The position numbers were made by a program, and so were the translations under genes. This document shows, in pieces, positions 35,760 through 43,449 of a stretch of 64,000 nucleotides of DNA (positions are counted from its first letter, which is position 1; every line of letters begins with the position of its first letter). The notes beneath the pieces were generated by a model. That model searched no databases. It worked only from the letters and a program-made list of their open reading frames with translations, and had not been told where the DNA came from. This DNA comes from Robinsoniella peoriensis (GTDB lineage Bacteria; Bacillota; Clostridia; Lachnospirales; Lachnospiraceae): the NCBI RefSeq assembly GCF_000797495.1, contig NZ_JTGN01000003.1:444063-508062 (forward strand). Reading direction: 5' to 3'.

Positions 35760-35803
35760 CAAAAAATAGTATTTAGTGCTAATTTGATAGCTAAAATCAC
35801 AGT

Positions 35804-35833
35804 TTCCGCTGAAAGAAATTTATTTCAGCGGAA
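35804..35833 (+). terminator. Hairpin after the giant gene
   Basis: TTCCGCTGAAA (35804-35814) and TTTCAGCGGAA (35823-35833) form a perfect 11-bp stem 45 bases after the stop. The following T-run is poor. Confidence 0.65.
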
Positions 35834-35917
35834 GCTCTGATTTCTATACAATGAGTTATTATGCCTAGGTGTTAGCAGAAAATATGATAAAAACATACAA
35901 AATAAACAAAAAAGTAG

Positions 35918-35946
35918 TTGACGAATTAAAAATATCATGATATAGT
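35918..35946 (+). promoter_or_regulatory. Sigma-A promoter upstream of the fucoside-locus importer
   Basis: TTGACG (35918-35923), 17 bases, TATAGT (35941-35946). The predicted start site is near 35953, about 80 bases upstream of the first of the two operators, so repression would act as a roadblock or through looping unless a second promoter lies closer. The leader has a 7-bp hairpin ATGCAGT/ACTGCAT (36062-36080) between the operators. Confidence 0.65.
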
Positions 35947-36032
35947 AATTAACATAAAGAACAAGATGTTGAATGAAAAGCAGTGCAGTAAGTCAGGAGT
36001 CATTAATACTCCTTATATTTTAGCAACAAAAA

Positions 36033-36110
36033 TGAAACGGTTCATATTTGGGATTTATGATATGCAGTGAGAGACTGCATTATATATTTTAAAAAAAATG
36101 AAACGGTTCA
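36033..36110 (+). promoter_or_regulatory. Paired LacI-type operators upstream of the importer operon
   Basis: TGAAACGGTTCA at 36033-36044 and 36099-36110, 66 bases apart. The 12-mers are identical to the pair at 27082/27137. The likely repressor is the LacI protein encoded at 42040-43059 at the end of the same locus. Confidence 0.8.
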
Positions 36111-36155
36111 CTAATGATTCATTCAACGTACACGTTTAATTCAAGGAGGAAGAAT

Positions 36156-37538
36156 ATGAAACAAAAAAGAGCAATGGGTTATTTAGCGGCAGCAGCATTA
36201 ACAATAGGATTATTAAGCGGATGTGGTTCCTCAGATTCCCAGAAAACCACAACAGACGCAAAAGATGACGCAAAACAATCAGAAACTCAGGCGGCAGACG
36301 CAGATTCAACCCAGGCTGCGGCAGCGGATGGTGAAGAGGTAACCCTGGAGTATTGGACATGGTTTCCAAGTAATGATCAGGCAGCTGAAGCGATCAGTGC
36401 ATTTGAAGCAGCTAATCCCGGTATAAAGGTAAATATGACCGTTATGGAGAGTAAGGCATTTCAGGAGAAGGTGCCCCTGGCACTAAGCACAGGAGAGGAA
36501 ATTGATGTTATCGGGGTACAGCCTTCTGCGTTTGCAGAACAGGTACAGGATTATCTGGCTGATCTGGAGCCGTTAATGGAAACGGCTGCCGGAGCAGACT
36601 GGAAAAACAATTATTCAGAGTCAGCTTTAAAGCAGGCAAATTCATTAACAAATGAACAAACTAAAATGCTGGTATTGGTAAACAGCGGTTCTATGATAGG
36701 ATACTACAATGCAGATCTGTTAAAGGAAATTGGCTGTGAAGTTCCTGCTACGCTGGAAGAATATAAGGCAGTAGCCGAAAAGCTTCATGAAAAATATCCG
36801 GAAAAGTATGCTGGTGTATTTGCAGGTAAAGAAGCATGGATATGTGATGAAATGATGCTGACCGTTCTTGGGCAACAGGGAGATACATACAATCAGTGGA
36901 GATATAATGGTGCAGAGATAGACAGTCCGGAATATATCAGTGCATTGAACGGACTTAAGAAATTTTTTGATGAGGGAATCTTTACACAGGATATTATGGA
37001 TTTAGATTATGCAAGCGCATCAGAAGAGTTTTCTAATGGAGATGCACTGGTATACTTCATGGGATCCTGGGAATCCCCTCTTTTATCTCCAAAGCTCAGA
37101 GAACAAAATGGAATCGGGCTTAGCAACGTTGGTGCAATGGCACTTCCGGTAGTTGAAGCTGGAGGAAAAGCAACAGTCAGAGGGTATCTTGATTGCTGTA
37201 TCGGAATCGTTGAGGACTCTGCTAAAAAGGATGCAGCGGCTAAGTTCGTTGCTTTCATGACAGTTGGCGAAGGTGCGGATATATTGAGCAACCAGTTGCT
37301 GGGACCTTCCGGCAAGAAAGAATGTAAGACAGATGATTCACTTTTCACAAGCCAGGAAGAAAAAGCAGGATGGGAAACCGTTTGTGATTTAATTGGAAAT
37401 GCTACGGCAGACAGAAACAACGTTTCCGGATATTCGGATATCGAGGGTGCTGAAGTGCAGAGTGTAATTAATGGAACAAAAACGGCGGAAGATGTTGTGA
37501 AATCACTACAGACAGAATGGACGAGTGGAAAGTACTAG
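36156..37538 (+). CDS. Extracellular sugar-binding lipoprotein, family 1
   Basis: A 460-residue lipoprotein with signal peptide and lipobox LLSGC, then an Ala/Asp/Gln/Thr-rich linker. The binding domain starts with VTLEYWTWFPSND, a common family-1 opening. It should capture oligosaccharides released by the upstream GH98-like protein and pass them to the permeases at 37788 and 38700. ATG 36156 follows AAGGAGGAAGA; the in-frame ATG 36114 lies just past the second operator and has no ribosome site. The stop codon TAG lies inside the left arm of an inserted-looking repeat element. A terminator at 37731 separates it from the permease genes. Confidence 0.93.
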   Translation: MKQKRAMGYLAAAALTIGLLSGCGSSDSQKTTTDAKDDAKQSETQAADADSTQAAAADGEEVTLEYWTWFPSNDQAAEAISAFEAANPGIKVNMTVMESKAFQEKVPLALSTGEEIDVIGVQPSAFAEQVQDYLADLEPLMETAAGADWKNNYSESALKQANSLTNEQTKMLVLVNSGSMIGYYNADLLKEIGCEVPATLEEYKAVAEKLHEKYPEKYAGVFAGKEAWICDEMMLTVLGQQGDTYNQWRYNGAEIDSPEYISALNGLKKFFDEGIFTQDIMDLDYASASEEFSNGDALVYFMGSWESPLLSPKLREQNGIGLSNVGAMALPVVEAGGKATVRGYLDCCIGIVEDSAKKDAAAKFVAFMTVGEGADILSNQLLGPSGKKECKTDDSLFTSQEEKAGWETVCDLIGNATADRNNVSGYSDIEGAEVQSVINGTKTAEDVVKSLQTEWTSGKY

Positions 37539-37700
37539 AGCGTGTTTGAAAATTCATTCCTGCCATCTGCACGCCCCACTTTGCGGCATATTTGCCCCGA
37601 ATTCAGGTTACGTAGCCCGCTATGTGCCCTTCATCCGGGACAAATCTCCCACAAACTGTGACGCACAGCTGCCAGAAAGCAATTTTAAAACACGCTCTAG
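37535..37700. repeat. 166-base inverted-repeat element between binding-protein and permease genes
   Basis: CTAGAGCGTGTTTGAAAATT (37535-37554) matches the reverse complement of 37681-37700 with one mismatch. The interior is more GC-rich than the surroundings and full of short complementary tracts, with no coding frame of note. The left arm supplies the TAG stop of the lipoprotein gene. The size, flush inverted ends and base composition suggest a MITE-like or REP-like intergenic repeat. Its copy number elsewhere cannot be seen from this window. Confidence 0.65.
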
Positions 37701-37730
37701 TGTAGTAACTGGTGGTCTATAAAAGAAATT

Positions 37731-37763
37731 AAGCCGGCAGGCGTAATGGTCCGCCGGCTTTTA
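37731..37763 (+). terminator. Intrinsic terminator between binding-protein and permease genes
   Basis: AAGCCGGC-A-GG pairs with CCGCCGGCTT around GCGTAATGGT, followed by TTTTAT. Partial read-through would give more lipoprotein than permease. Confidence 0.8.
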
Positions 37764-37787
37764 TAGATATGGAGGCAGATAGAAATC

Positions 37788-38693
37788 ATGAAAGAAATCG
37801 CAAAAAAGAAGAACAGCAGCGGTATAAATAAAAGAAATAATATGGCCGGTTTTTTATTTTTATTACCACTCATTATCATATTTGTGGGACTGTTGGGGTA
37901 TAGTTTTTATTTCTTATTTAAAAATTGCTTATACAATGTAACGATTTCCTTTAAAAACCCAGAGTTTGTAGGACTGGAGAATTTTAAGATCCTTCTAAAA
38001 GATGCCTCTTTTGGAAGAGCATTAATCAATACATTTATTTTAGCAGCAGCCAATATATTATGTGGTTTAACAATCGGATTTTTTATTGCAATTATTCTAA
38101 ACTTTAGAATCAGGGGAAAAAGATTTTTCCATGCACTTTTTTTTATTCCGTCGATGCTCCCGATTGCTTTAATGGCAGCGGTTTTCAGTTCTATTCTGGA
38201 ATATAAAAATGGAATGGTGAATCAGATCTTACGAATCATTGGATTAGACAGCCTTGCCCAGCGCTGGCTGGCAGATCCTACTCTTGCGATGTTCTCCGTA
38301 TGTACAATGTCTATATTTTTGATCGGGATTCCGATTATGTATTATACAGCGGACCTGACTACGATAAGTACCAGTGTATTAGAAGCGGCAACAGTGGATG
38401 GTGCAAAGATGAGACATCAGTTGTTTATGGTAATCTATCCAATGCTTAAGAATACACACAAGACGATTATCTTATCTATGCTATTATCAGGTTTTCGTGA
38501 AATGGAAAGAGTTTTCCTGATGACAGACGGTGGACCAGGCGGTATTACAGAGATTATAGGTACCTATATCTATCGAGCCTCCCGATCGGCAGGATCCAAT
38601 ATCGGAATGGTTTGTGCCGCTGCATTAGTGGTGCTTTTACTTGCTTTTCTGATATCATTTATACAGTTGAAATTAACCAGTGGAAAGGAGTAG
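37788..38693 (+). CDS. ABC sugar importer permease, UgpA/LplB type
   Basis: A 301-residue membrane protein with six hydrophobic segments, EAA loop LEAATVDGAKMRHQLFMVIY and the late motif MTDGGPGGITEIIGTYIYR typical of this subunit. TATGGAGGCAGATAGAAATC precedes ATG 37788. It forms the pore with the product of 38700. Its gene is 249 bases after the lipoprotein gene, across the repeat element and terminator, and 6 bases before the partner gene. Confidence 0.93.
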   Translation: MKEIAKKKNSSGINKRNNMAGFLFLLPLIIIFVGLLGYSFYFLFKNCLYNVTISFKNPEFVGLENFKILLKDASFGRALINTFILAAANILCGLTIGFFIAIILNFRIRGKRFFHALFFIPSMLPIALMAAVFSSILEYKNGMVNQILRIIGLDSLAQRWLADPTLAMFSVCTMSIFLIGIPIMYYTADLTTISTSVLEAATVDGAKMRHQLFMVIYPMLKNTHKTIILSMLLSGFREMERVFLMTDGGPGGITEIIGTYIYRASRSAGSNIGMVCAAALVVLLLAFLISFIQLKLTSGKE

Positions 38694-38699
38694 TGGGTT

Positions 38700-39551
38700 A
38701 TGGGTAAGAAAAAGAAAAAACAAACAGAATTGGAACAAGATTTATTTTCTATTTCAAAAGGAAATAAAGCGGTAATGGTAGTGTTTTTAATTGTTATGGT
38801 ACTTATATGGGCTGTTCCAATTTATTCTTTACTAAAAGATTCGATGAAGGTAAATGGTTTTCAAAATTATATTTATGTACTTACCAATAAGGTCAACGGG
38901 GTTTCATTCTACAAATATTTTGTAAATTCTATCATCAATGCAGTTTGTGCAAGCGTTTTACTGGTATTTATTTGTTCTCTTTCAGGTTTTGCATTTTCTA
39001 AAATTAATTTTACAGGCAGTAAATTGATTTTTAATATGGTTATTATGTGCCTGGCAATTTCAGGTCCCATTTTGATTATTCCTTTATTTTACATATATAA
39101 AACAGCTCATTTATATAATTCGCATGTAGCAGTATTTTTGTCAGAGACGTTGATTACCATACCATTTGGTGTTCTGATGATGAAGAATTTTTTTGATGGA
39201 TTGCCGGGAGAATTAATGGAATCAGCTAATGTAGATGGGGCTTCAATTAAGAAAACTTTTTTTGCCATATATTTTCCATTGGCTAAGCCTGCGGTAATTA
39301 ATCTGGCTGTTCTTCAGATTATGTGGTCATTCCAGGATTTTCTGTTCCCTCTGATGTTCCTGACACAGGACAATAAGTATACAACTACGGTGGCTGTAAA
39401 TGCTTTTAAGGGTGCATATGGTATGTCTGCCCAAAATCTGGGGCGCTATAATGCGGCGCTGGTTTTAATATCAGTTCCAACAATTATACTTTTTATATTT
39501 GCACAAAAATATATTGTAAATGGAGTTACTTCCGGCGCAGTAAAAGAATAG
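38700..39551 (+). CDS. ABC sugar importer permease, UgpE type
   Basis: A 283-residue partner permease. The N-terminus is strongly basic (KKKKKQ), followed by six hydrophobic segments, the EAA loop LMESANVDGASIKKTFFAIY and the C-terminal VNGVTSGAVKE. AAAGGAG at the end of the upstream gene serves as ribosome site. The fucosidase gene begins 12 bases after the stop, so import and cytoplasmic digestion are co-transcribed. Confidence 0.93.
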   Translation: MGKKKKKQTELEQDLFSISKGNKAVMVVFLIVMVLIWAVPIYSLLKDSMKVNGFQNYIYVLTNKVNGVSFYKYFVNSIINAVCASVLLVFICSLSGFAFSKINFTGSKLIFNMVIMCLAISGPILIIPLFYIYKTAHLYNSHVAVFLSETLITIPFGVLMMKNFFDGLPGELMESANVDGASIKKTFFAIYFPLAKPAVINLAVLQIMWSFQDFLFPLMFLTQDNKYTTTVAVNAFKGAYGMSAQNLGRYNAALVLISVPTIILFIFAQKYIVNGVTSGAVKE

Positions 39552-39563
39552 GAGATAGTTCCA

Positions 39564-41948
39564 ATGAATACAGAATTATGGTATAAAAGTCCTGCCCGCT
39601 CGTTTAGTGAAGCTTTACCCATAGGAAATGGACGCCTGGGAGCAATGGTGTTTGGCGGGATACCCCGGGAAAAAATCTTACTGAATCTGGATACTTTCTG
39701 GTCTGGCTGTAAGCGCGGCGATGAAAGGGAAATTCCGGAAGAAACAATTCGTAAGATACAGACCCTTACGCTAAATGAACAGTATAAAGAGGCAGAAGAG
39801 CTGACAGAAAGCAGCTTACTGGGTGATTATAATGAGTCCTATATGCCATTAGGAATACTGCATTATGAATTGGATCATACAGACAGCGATTGCATTACCG
39901 ATTATAAAAGGTGTTTGGATCTTGAAAGGGCAGTACACACCGTTTCCTACAAAATAAATAATGCAAACGTCACAAGCCAGGTTCTGGCATCTTACGAAGA
40001 TAATGTGATTATGATTAAAATAAAAGTGGATCCGGTTTCCAGGATAGATATGACTCTATGGCTGGACAGTCCGTTACAACATCAGGTTACAGTTCCAGAT
40101 GCGAATACAATGATTTTATCAGAGCAGGCACCATCACATGTGGTACCAAATTATATAGAATGTGACCAGCCAATCCGCTATGATGAAGATAAACCGGGAA
40201 TGAAAGCAATCTGTCGGATGGAAATTTGTACCGGGGGCGGCTCGTCTTATATAAAAGACGGTAAGATCAAAATAAAAGGAGCCACAGAAATAACAATGCT
40301 TCTTGCCGCAGCCTGTGGATATAAAAGTTATTTTGAGAAAATAGAACAAAGGGAAGAGGTACTGCAGAAAGATTGTGCAAAACAATTATTCGGGTTACGT
40401 CAGTACACTGATCAACAGCTCTTGGACAGGCATACTTCGGATTATCAGAAATTGTTTCATAAAATGTATTTTACACTCAATGAAAGCAGAGATGAGCTGT
40501 CAACATCAGAAAGGTTAGAGCGGCTGAAAAGTGGTGAGGAAGACAACGGGTTATTTTGCCTGTACTTTCATTATTCCAGATATCTGATGATAGCAAGTTC
40601 CAGAACAGGCTCACAGCCTGCTAATCTGCAGGGGATATGGAGCGATAGTGTGCGTCCGGTATGGAGCTGTAACTGGACAATAAATATCAATACGCAGATG
40701 AATTACTGGATGATTGGGCCATGTAATCTGCTTGAATGCCATGAACCACTGATGAAAATGGTGAAAGAATTGAGCATAGAAGGCCAGAAATCCGCTAAAT
40801 CCCAGCTTCACTGCAAGGGGTGGCTGGCGAATCACAATATAGATATCTGGAGACAAACTTCCCCTGTAGGCGGGCTGGCAAAATATGCGTTCTGGCCAAT
40901 GGGCGGTGTATGGCTGACCAATCAGATTTATGATTACTACCGATTCACAAAGGATACAGACTTTCTTAGACATGAGCTATGGCCGGTTATGCTTGGTGCA
41001 GCCCGGTTTTGTGCAGACTGGTTAATAGAAGGGCGTGATGGATACTTACATACGGCGCCGTCCACTTCTCCGGAAAACACATTTTATGATAAAAATGGAA
41101 CAGAGTGTGCGGTAAGCAATTCAACTACAATGGATATTTCATTAATGAAAGAACTATTTATGAATTTATTAAAGACATACGAAGTTTTAGGCGAACGGGA
41201 TAGTTTCTATGACGAAATAAAAACTAAATTAGCAAAACTTCCGGAATACAAAACAGGAAAAGATGGACAGCTTCTGGAATGGATATCGGAATTCCAGGAA
41301 AAGGATTCTGGTCATCGCCACTTTTCGCCGCTGGTGGGATTCCATCCGGGTAGGGTAATTAATAAAAGGGATAACAAAGAGCTGGTAATTGCATGTCAAA
41401 AATTAATTGAGCGAAGATTAAAATCCGGTGGTGGACATATTGGGTGGAGCTGTGCATGGCTCATTAATTTATTTGCCAGACTTCAGGATGGAGAGCATGC
41501 TTTTTACTATCTGAAATGTTTATTACAAAAATCAACGTATGATAATTTATTTGATTTGCATCCTCCTTTGGGAGAGAATGATGGAGAAAGAGAAGTGTTT
41601 CAAATCGACGGTAATTTAGGAAGCGCAGCCGGAGTTGCTGCAATGTTTGTTCAGAGTTATCTGGATGAAATTGAATTATTGCCCGCTTTACCAAAAAACT
41701 GGACAGAGGGCAGCATGGAAGGAATATTGGCAGAAGGAGGATTTGAGGTTTCTATAAGATGGAAAGAAGGAAACTTAGCAGAAGCATTTATTGTTTCTAA
41801 TCTGGGAGAAAAGGCAAGGGTCAGATATCGGGAACCAATTAAGGCAGAGACAGAAGCAGAAGATGAGCTTCAGGTTACTTATATTTCCTCCTGTATAATC
41901 GAATTTCCTACAAAAAAAGGAGCAAGATACACGATAACGAGAAAATAA
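39564..41948 (+). CDS. GH95 alpha-L-fucosidase-type glycoside hydrolase
   Basis: A 794-residue inverting enzyme without signal peptide, hence cytoplasmic. The family opening is plain (WYKSPARSFSEALPIGNGRL, then GAMVFGG), as are NINTQMNYWMIGPCNLLECH in the (alpha/alpha)6 barrel, STSPENTFY and FSPLVGFHPGRV. GH95 enzymes cleave alpha-1,2-linked L-fucose, as in H antigen and milk oligosaccharides, and a few act on alpha-L-galactose. The neighbouring GH98-like protein and dedicated importer make fucosylated host glycans the likely substrate. AGGAGATAGTTCC precedes ATG 39564. A terminator at 41974 follows. Confidence 0.9.
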   Translation: MNTELWYKSPARSFSEALPIGNGRLGAMVFGGIPREKILLNLDTFWSGCKRGDEREIPEETIRKIQTLTLNEQYKEAEELTESSLLGDYNESYMPLGILHYELDHTDSDCITDYKRCLDLERAVHTVSYKINNANVTSQVLASYEDNVIMIKIKVDPVSRIDMTLWLDSPLQHQVTVPDANTMILSEQAPSHVVPNYIECDQPIRYDEDKPGMKAICRMEICTGGGSSYIKDGKIKIKGATEITMLLAAACGYKSYFEKIEQREEVLQKDCAKQLFGLRQYTDQQLLDRHTSDYQKLFHKMYFTLNESRDELSTSERLERLKSGEEDNGLFCLYFHYSRYLMIASSRTGSQPANLQGIWSDSVRPVWSCNWTININTQMNYWMIGPCNLLECHEPLMKMVKELSIEGQKSAKSQLHCKGWLANHNIDIWRQTSPVGGLAKYAFWPMGGVWLTNQIYDYYRFTKDTDFLRHELWPVMLGAARFCADWLIEGRDGYLHTAPSTSPENTFYDKNGTECAVSNSTTMDISLMKELFMNLLKTYEVLGERDSFYDEIKTKLAKLPEYKTGKDGQLLEWISEFQEKDSGHRHFSPLVGFHPGRVINKRDNKELVIACQKLIERRLKSGGGHIGWSCAWLINLFARLQDGEHAFYYLKCLLQKSTYDNLFDLHPPLGENDGEREVFQIDGNLGSAAGVAAMFVQSYLDEIELLPALPKNWTEGSMEGILAEGGFEVSIRWKEGNLAEAFIVSNLGEKARVRYREPIKAETEAEDELQVTYISSCIIEFPTKKGARYTITRK

Positions 41949-41973
41949 TACTCTATATGTTATGTTTTAAATG

Positions 41974-41998
41974 GCGGGTTCTTCGGAATCTGCTTTTT
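41974..41998. terminator. Intrinsic terminator between fucosidase and LacI genes
   Basis: GCGGGTTC, TTCG tetraloop, GAATCTGC (two G-U pairs), then TTTTT on the + strand. It lies between convergent genes. Confidence 0.75.
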
Positions 41999-42039
41999 CG
42001 TTTTATATTTATAATGGGGCGTTGCCATAATTAAGTGAA

Positions 42040-43059
42040 TTACCTGACAACGTTCCCATTTAAATTTTTTACACTTTCTTTAACGGTAAATGTTGCATTG
42101 TGCACAAGTACCTTAGGATAATCCGTATAATCACCTTTCATACGGGCATATAGAAGTTTGGCAGCGTGATAGCCCATTTTATCCATAGGTTGTTCAATGA
42201 GGGATAACGGAGGCGTAACAACCTGGGAGATAGGAAGATTGTCATATCCAATAATAGATACATCATCCGGGACTTTTAATTTCAGATAATTGATGGCCAG
42301 AAACCCTCCGATAGTCATATCATAGTTACTGATTAATATTGCTGATGGGAGATGGCTTCCCTGATACAGATCCATGATGGCTTCATAGCCGCCTGACATA
42401 GTATAATGTCCATTTTTGATATAGTAGTCATGAATCGGGAGATGATATTTATTCATTGCATTCTTATATCCGTTAATACGTCCCATTGCTGTATATAAAT
42501 GTGGATCACCGGTAAGTATAGCAATTTCTGTATGCCCCATTTTAATCAAAGTTTCCACAGGTTTAAACGTAGACAATTCGTTATCTAATACAACGCAGTC
42601 TGTTGGATGAGTTGGTATGAGCTGGTCAATTAACACAAGTGGAATTTTATCTTGCTGAATCATATCAATTTGCTTTCCATCTGTGGAGAATGGAAGCAGT
42701 ATTATGCCATCCACCATGCGGTCTAAGAGAAAGGCCGTTTTTTTAAGTTCCATATCAGCATCATCGTGGCATTCACTTACAATTACACAATAACCTCTGG
42801 GAAGGAGATATTTTTCAATAGAAGCGATAATTGTTGCACAATAAATGCTGGAGAGCATTGGACATAGAACGGCTACGGCAAAAGATTTGCTGGTTCTAAG
42901 GCCCTTAGCTATGTTATTAGGACGGTAGTTTAATTGTTTTATTGCATTTTCTATGCGAACCCGGTTCGCCTCTTTAACGGGAACGCCATTAATATATTTA
43001 GAAACTGTGCCGAGTGATAAGCCAGCTAACGTCGCAACATCATGAATTGTCGAAGACAT
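42040..43059 (-). CDS. LacI-family transcriptional regulator
   Basis: A 339-residue repressor. The helix-turn-helix TIHDVATLAGLSLGTVSKYI and hinge YRPNNIAKGLRTSK are at the N-terminus, followed by a periplasmic-binding-like effector domain (GTVSKY, IIGYDNLPISQV, PPLSLIEQP). It faces the GH95 gene and is the only LacI-type protein in the window, so it is the likely reader of the four TGAAACGGTTCA sites at 27082, 27137, 36033 and 36099. Its effector is probably a mono- or disaccharide product such as fucose-containing sugar. No copy of the operator precedes its own gene, so it seems not to be autoregulated by that site. AGAGAGGTATGATTT contains its ribosome site. Confidence 0.92.
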   Translation of the reverse strand: MSSTIHDVATLAGLSLGTVSKYINGVPVKEANRVRIENAIKQLNYRPNNIAKGLRTSKSFAVAVLCPMLSSIYCATIIASIEKYLLPRGYCVIVSECHDDADMELKKTAFLLDRMVDGIILLPFSTDGKQIDMIQQDKIPLVLIDQLIPTHPTDCVVLDNELSTFKPVETLIKMGHTEIAILTGDPHLYTAMGRINGYKNAMNKYHLPIHDYYIKNGHYTMSGGYEAIMDLYQGSHLPSAILISNYDMTIGGFLAINYLKLKVPDDVSIIGYDNLPISQVVTPPLSLIEQPMDKMGYHAAKLLYARMKGDYTDYPKVLVHNATFTVKESVKNLNGNVVR

Positions 43060-43207
43060 AAATCATACCTCTCTTTTAATTATTTAAGAAAGAAAATAAG
43101 AAATTTCTATCCTTATATTAATATATCATAAAGTAAATCGATTATCAAATATGATAAAAGAATAAGTGAGCAAAAGAAATAATGTCATTGCAGATAAAGA
43201 TTTCCTT

Positions 43208-43236
43208 TTGTATCAATATGTATTGTATGTTATAAT
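43208..43236 (+). promoter_or_regulatory. Sigma-A promoter in the LacI/kinase intergenic region
   Basis: TTGTAT (43208-43213), 17 bases, TATAAT (43231-43236). Transcription would begin near 43243, about 200 bases before the kinase start, and would meet a terminator at 43328. The rest of the 390-base gap 43060-43449 is AT-rich with no gene seen. Confidence 0.65.
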
Positions 43237-43327
43237 TTTCTTCAGGATAGCAGGATTCGATATGAATTTGCAAATCAATCAAAGAGATTGGGCGGAATAA
43301 GATATATCAGCTGAATGAAAATGATTA

Positions 43328-43359
43328 GATGAAGAGCTTATTTGTTCTTCATCTTTTTT
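43328..43359 (+). terminator. Terminator in the kinase leader (possible attenuator or small-RNA end)
   Basis: GATGAAGA (43328-43335) and TCTTCATC (43346-43353) form a perfect 8-bp stem followed by TTTTTT. It lies about 85 bases after the predicted start site and 90 bases before the kinase gene. Confidence 0.7.
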
Positions 43360-43449
43360 GGTCGCAATGTGAGACTGCTAAATATATGCTCTGACGAGTA
43401 ACGGGTCTTATGCTTTTGTACAATATACCAACGAAAGAGGAATTCAAAC

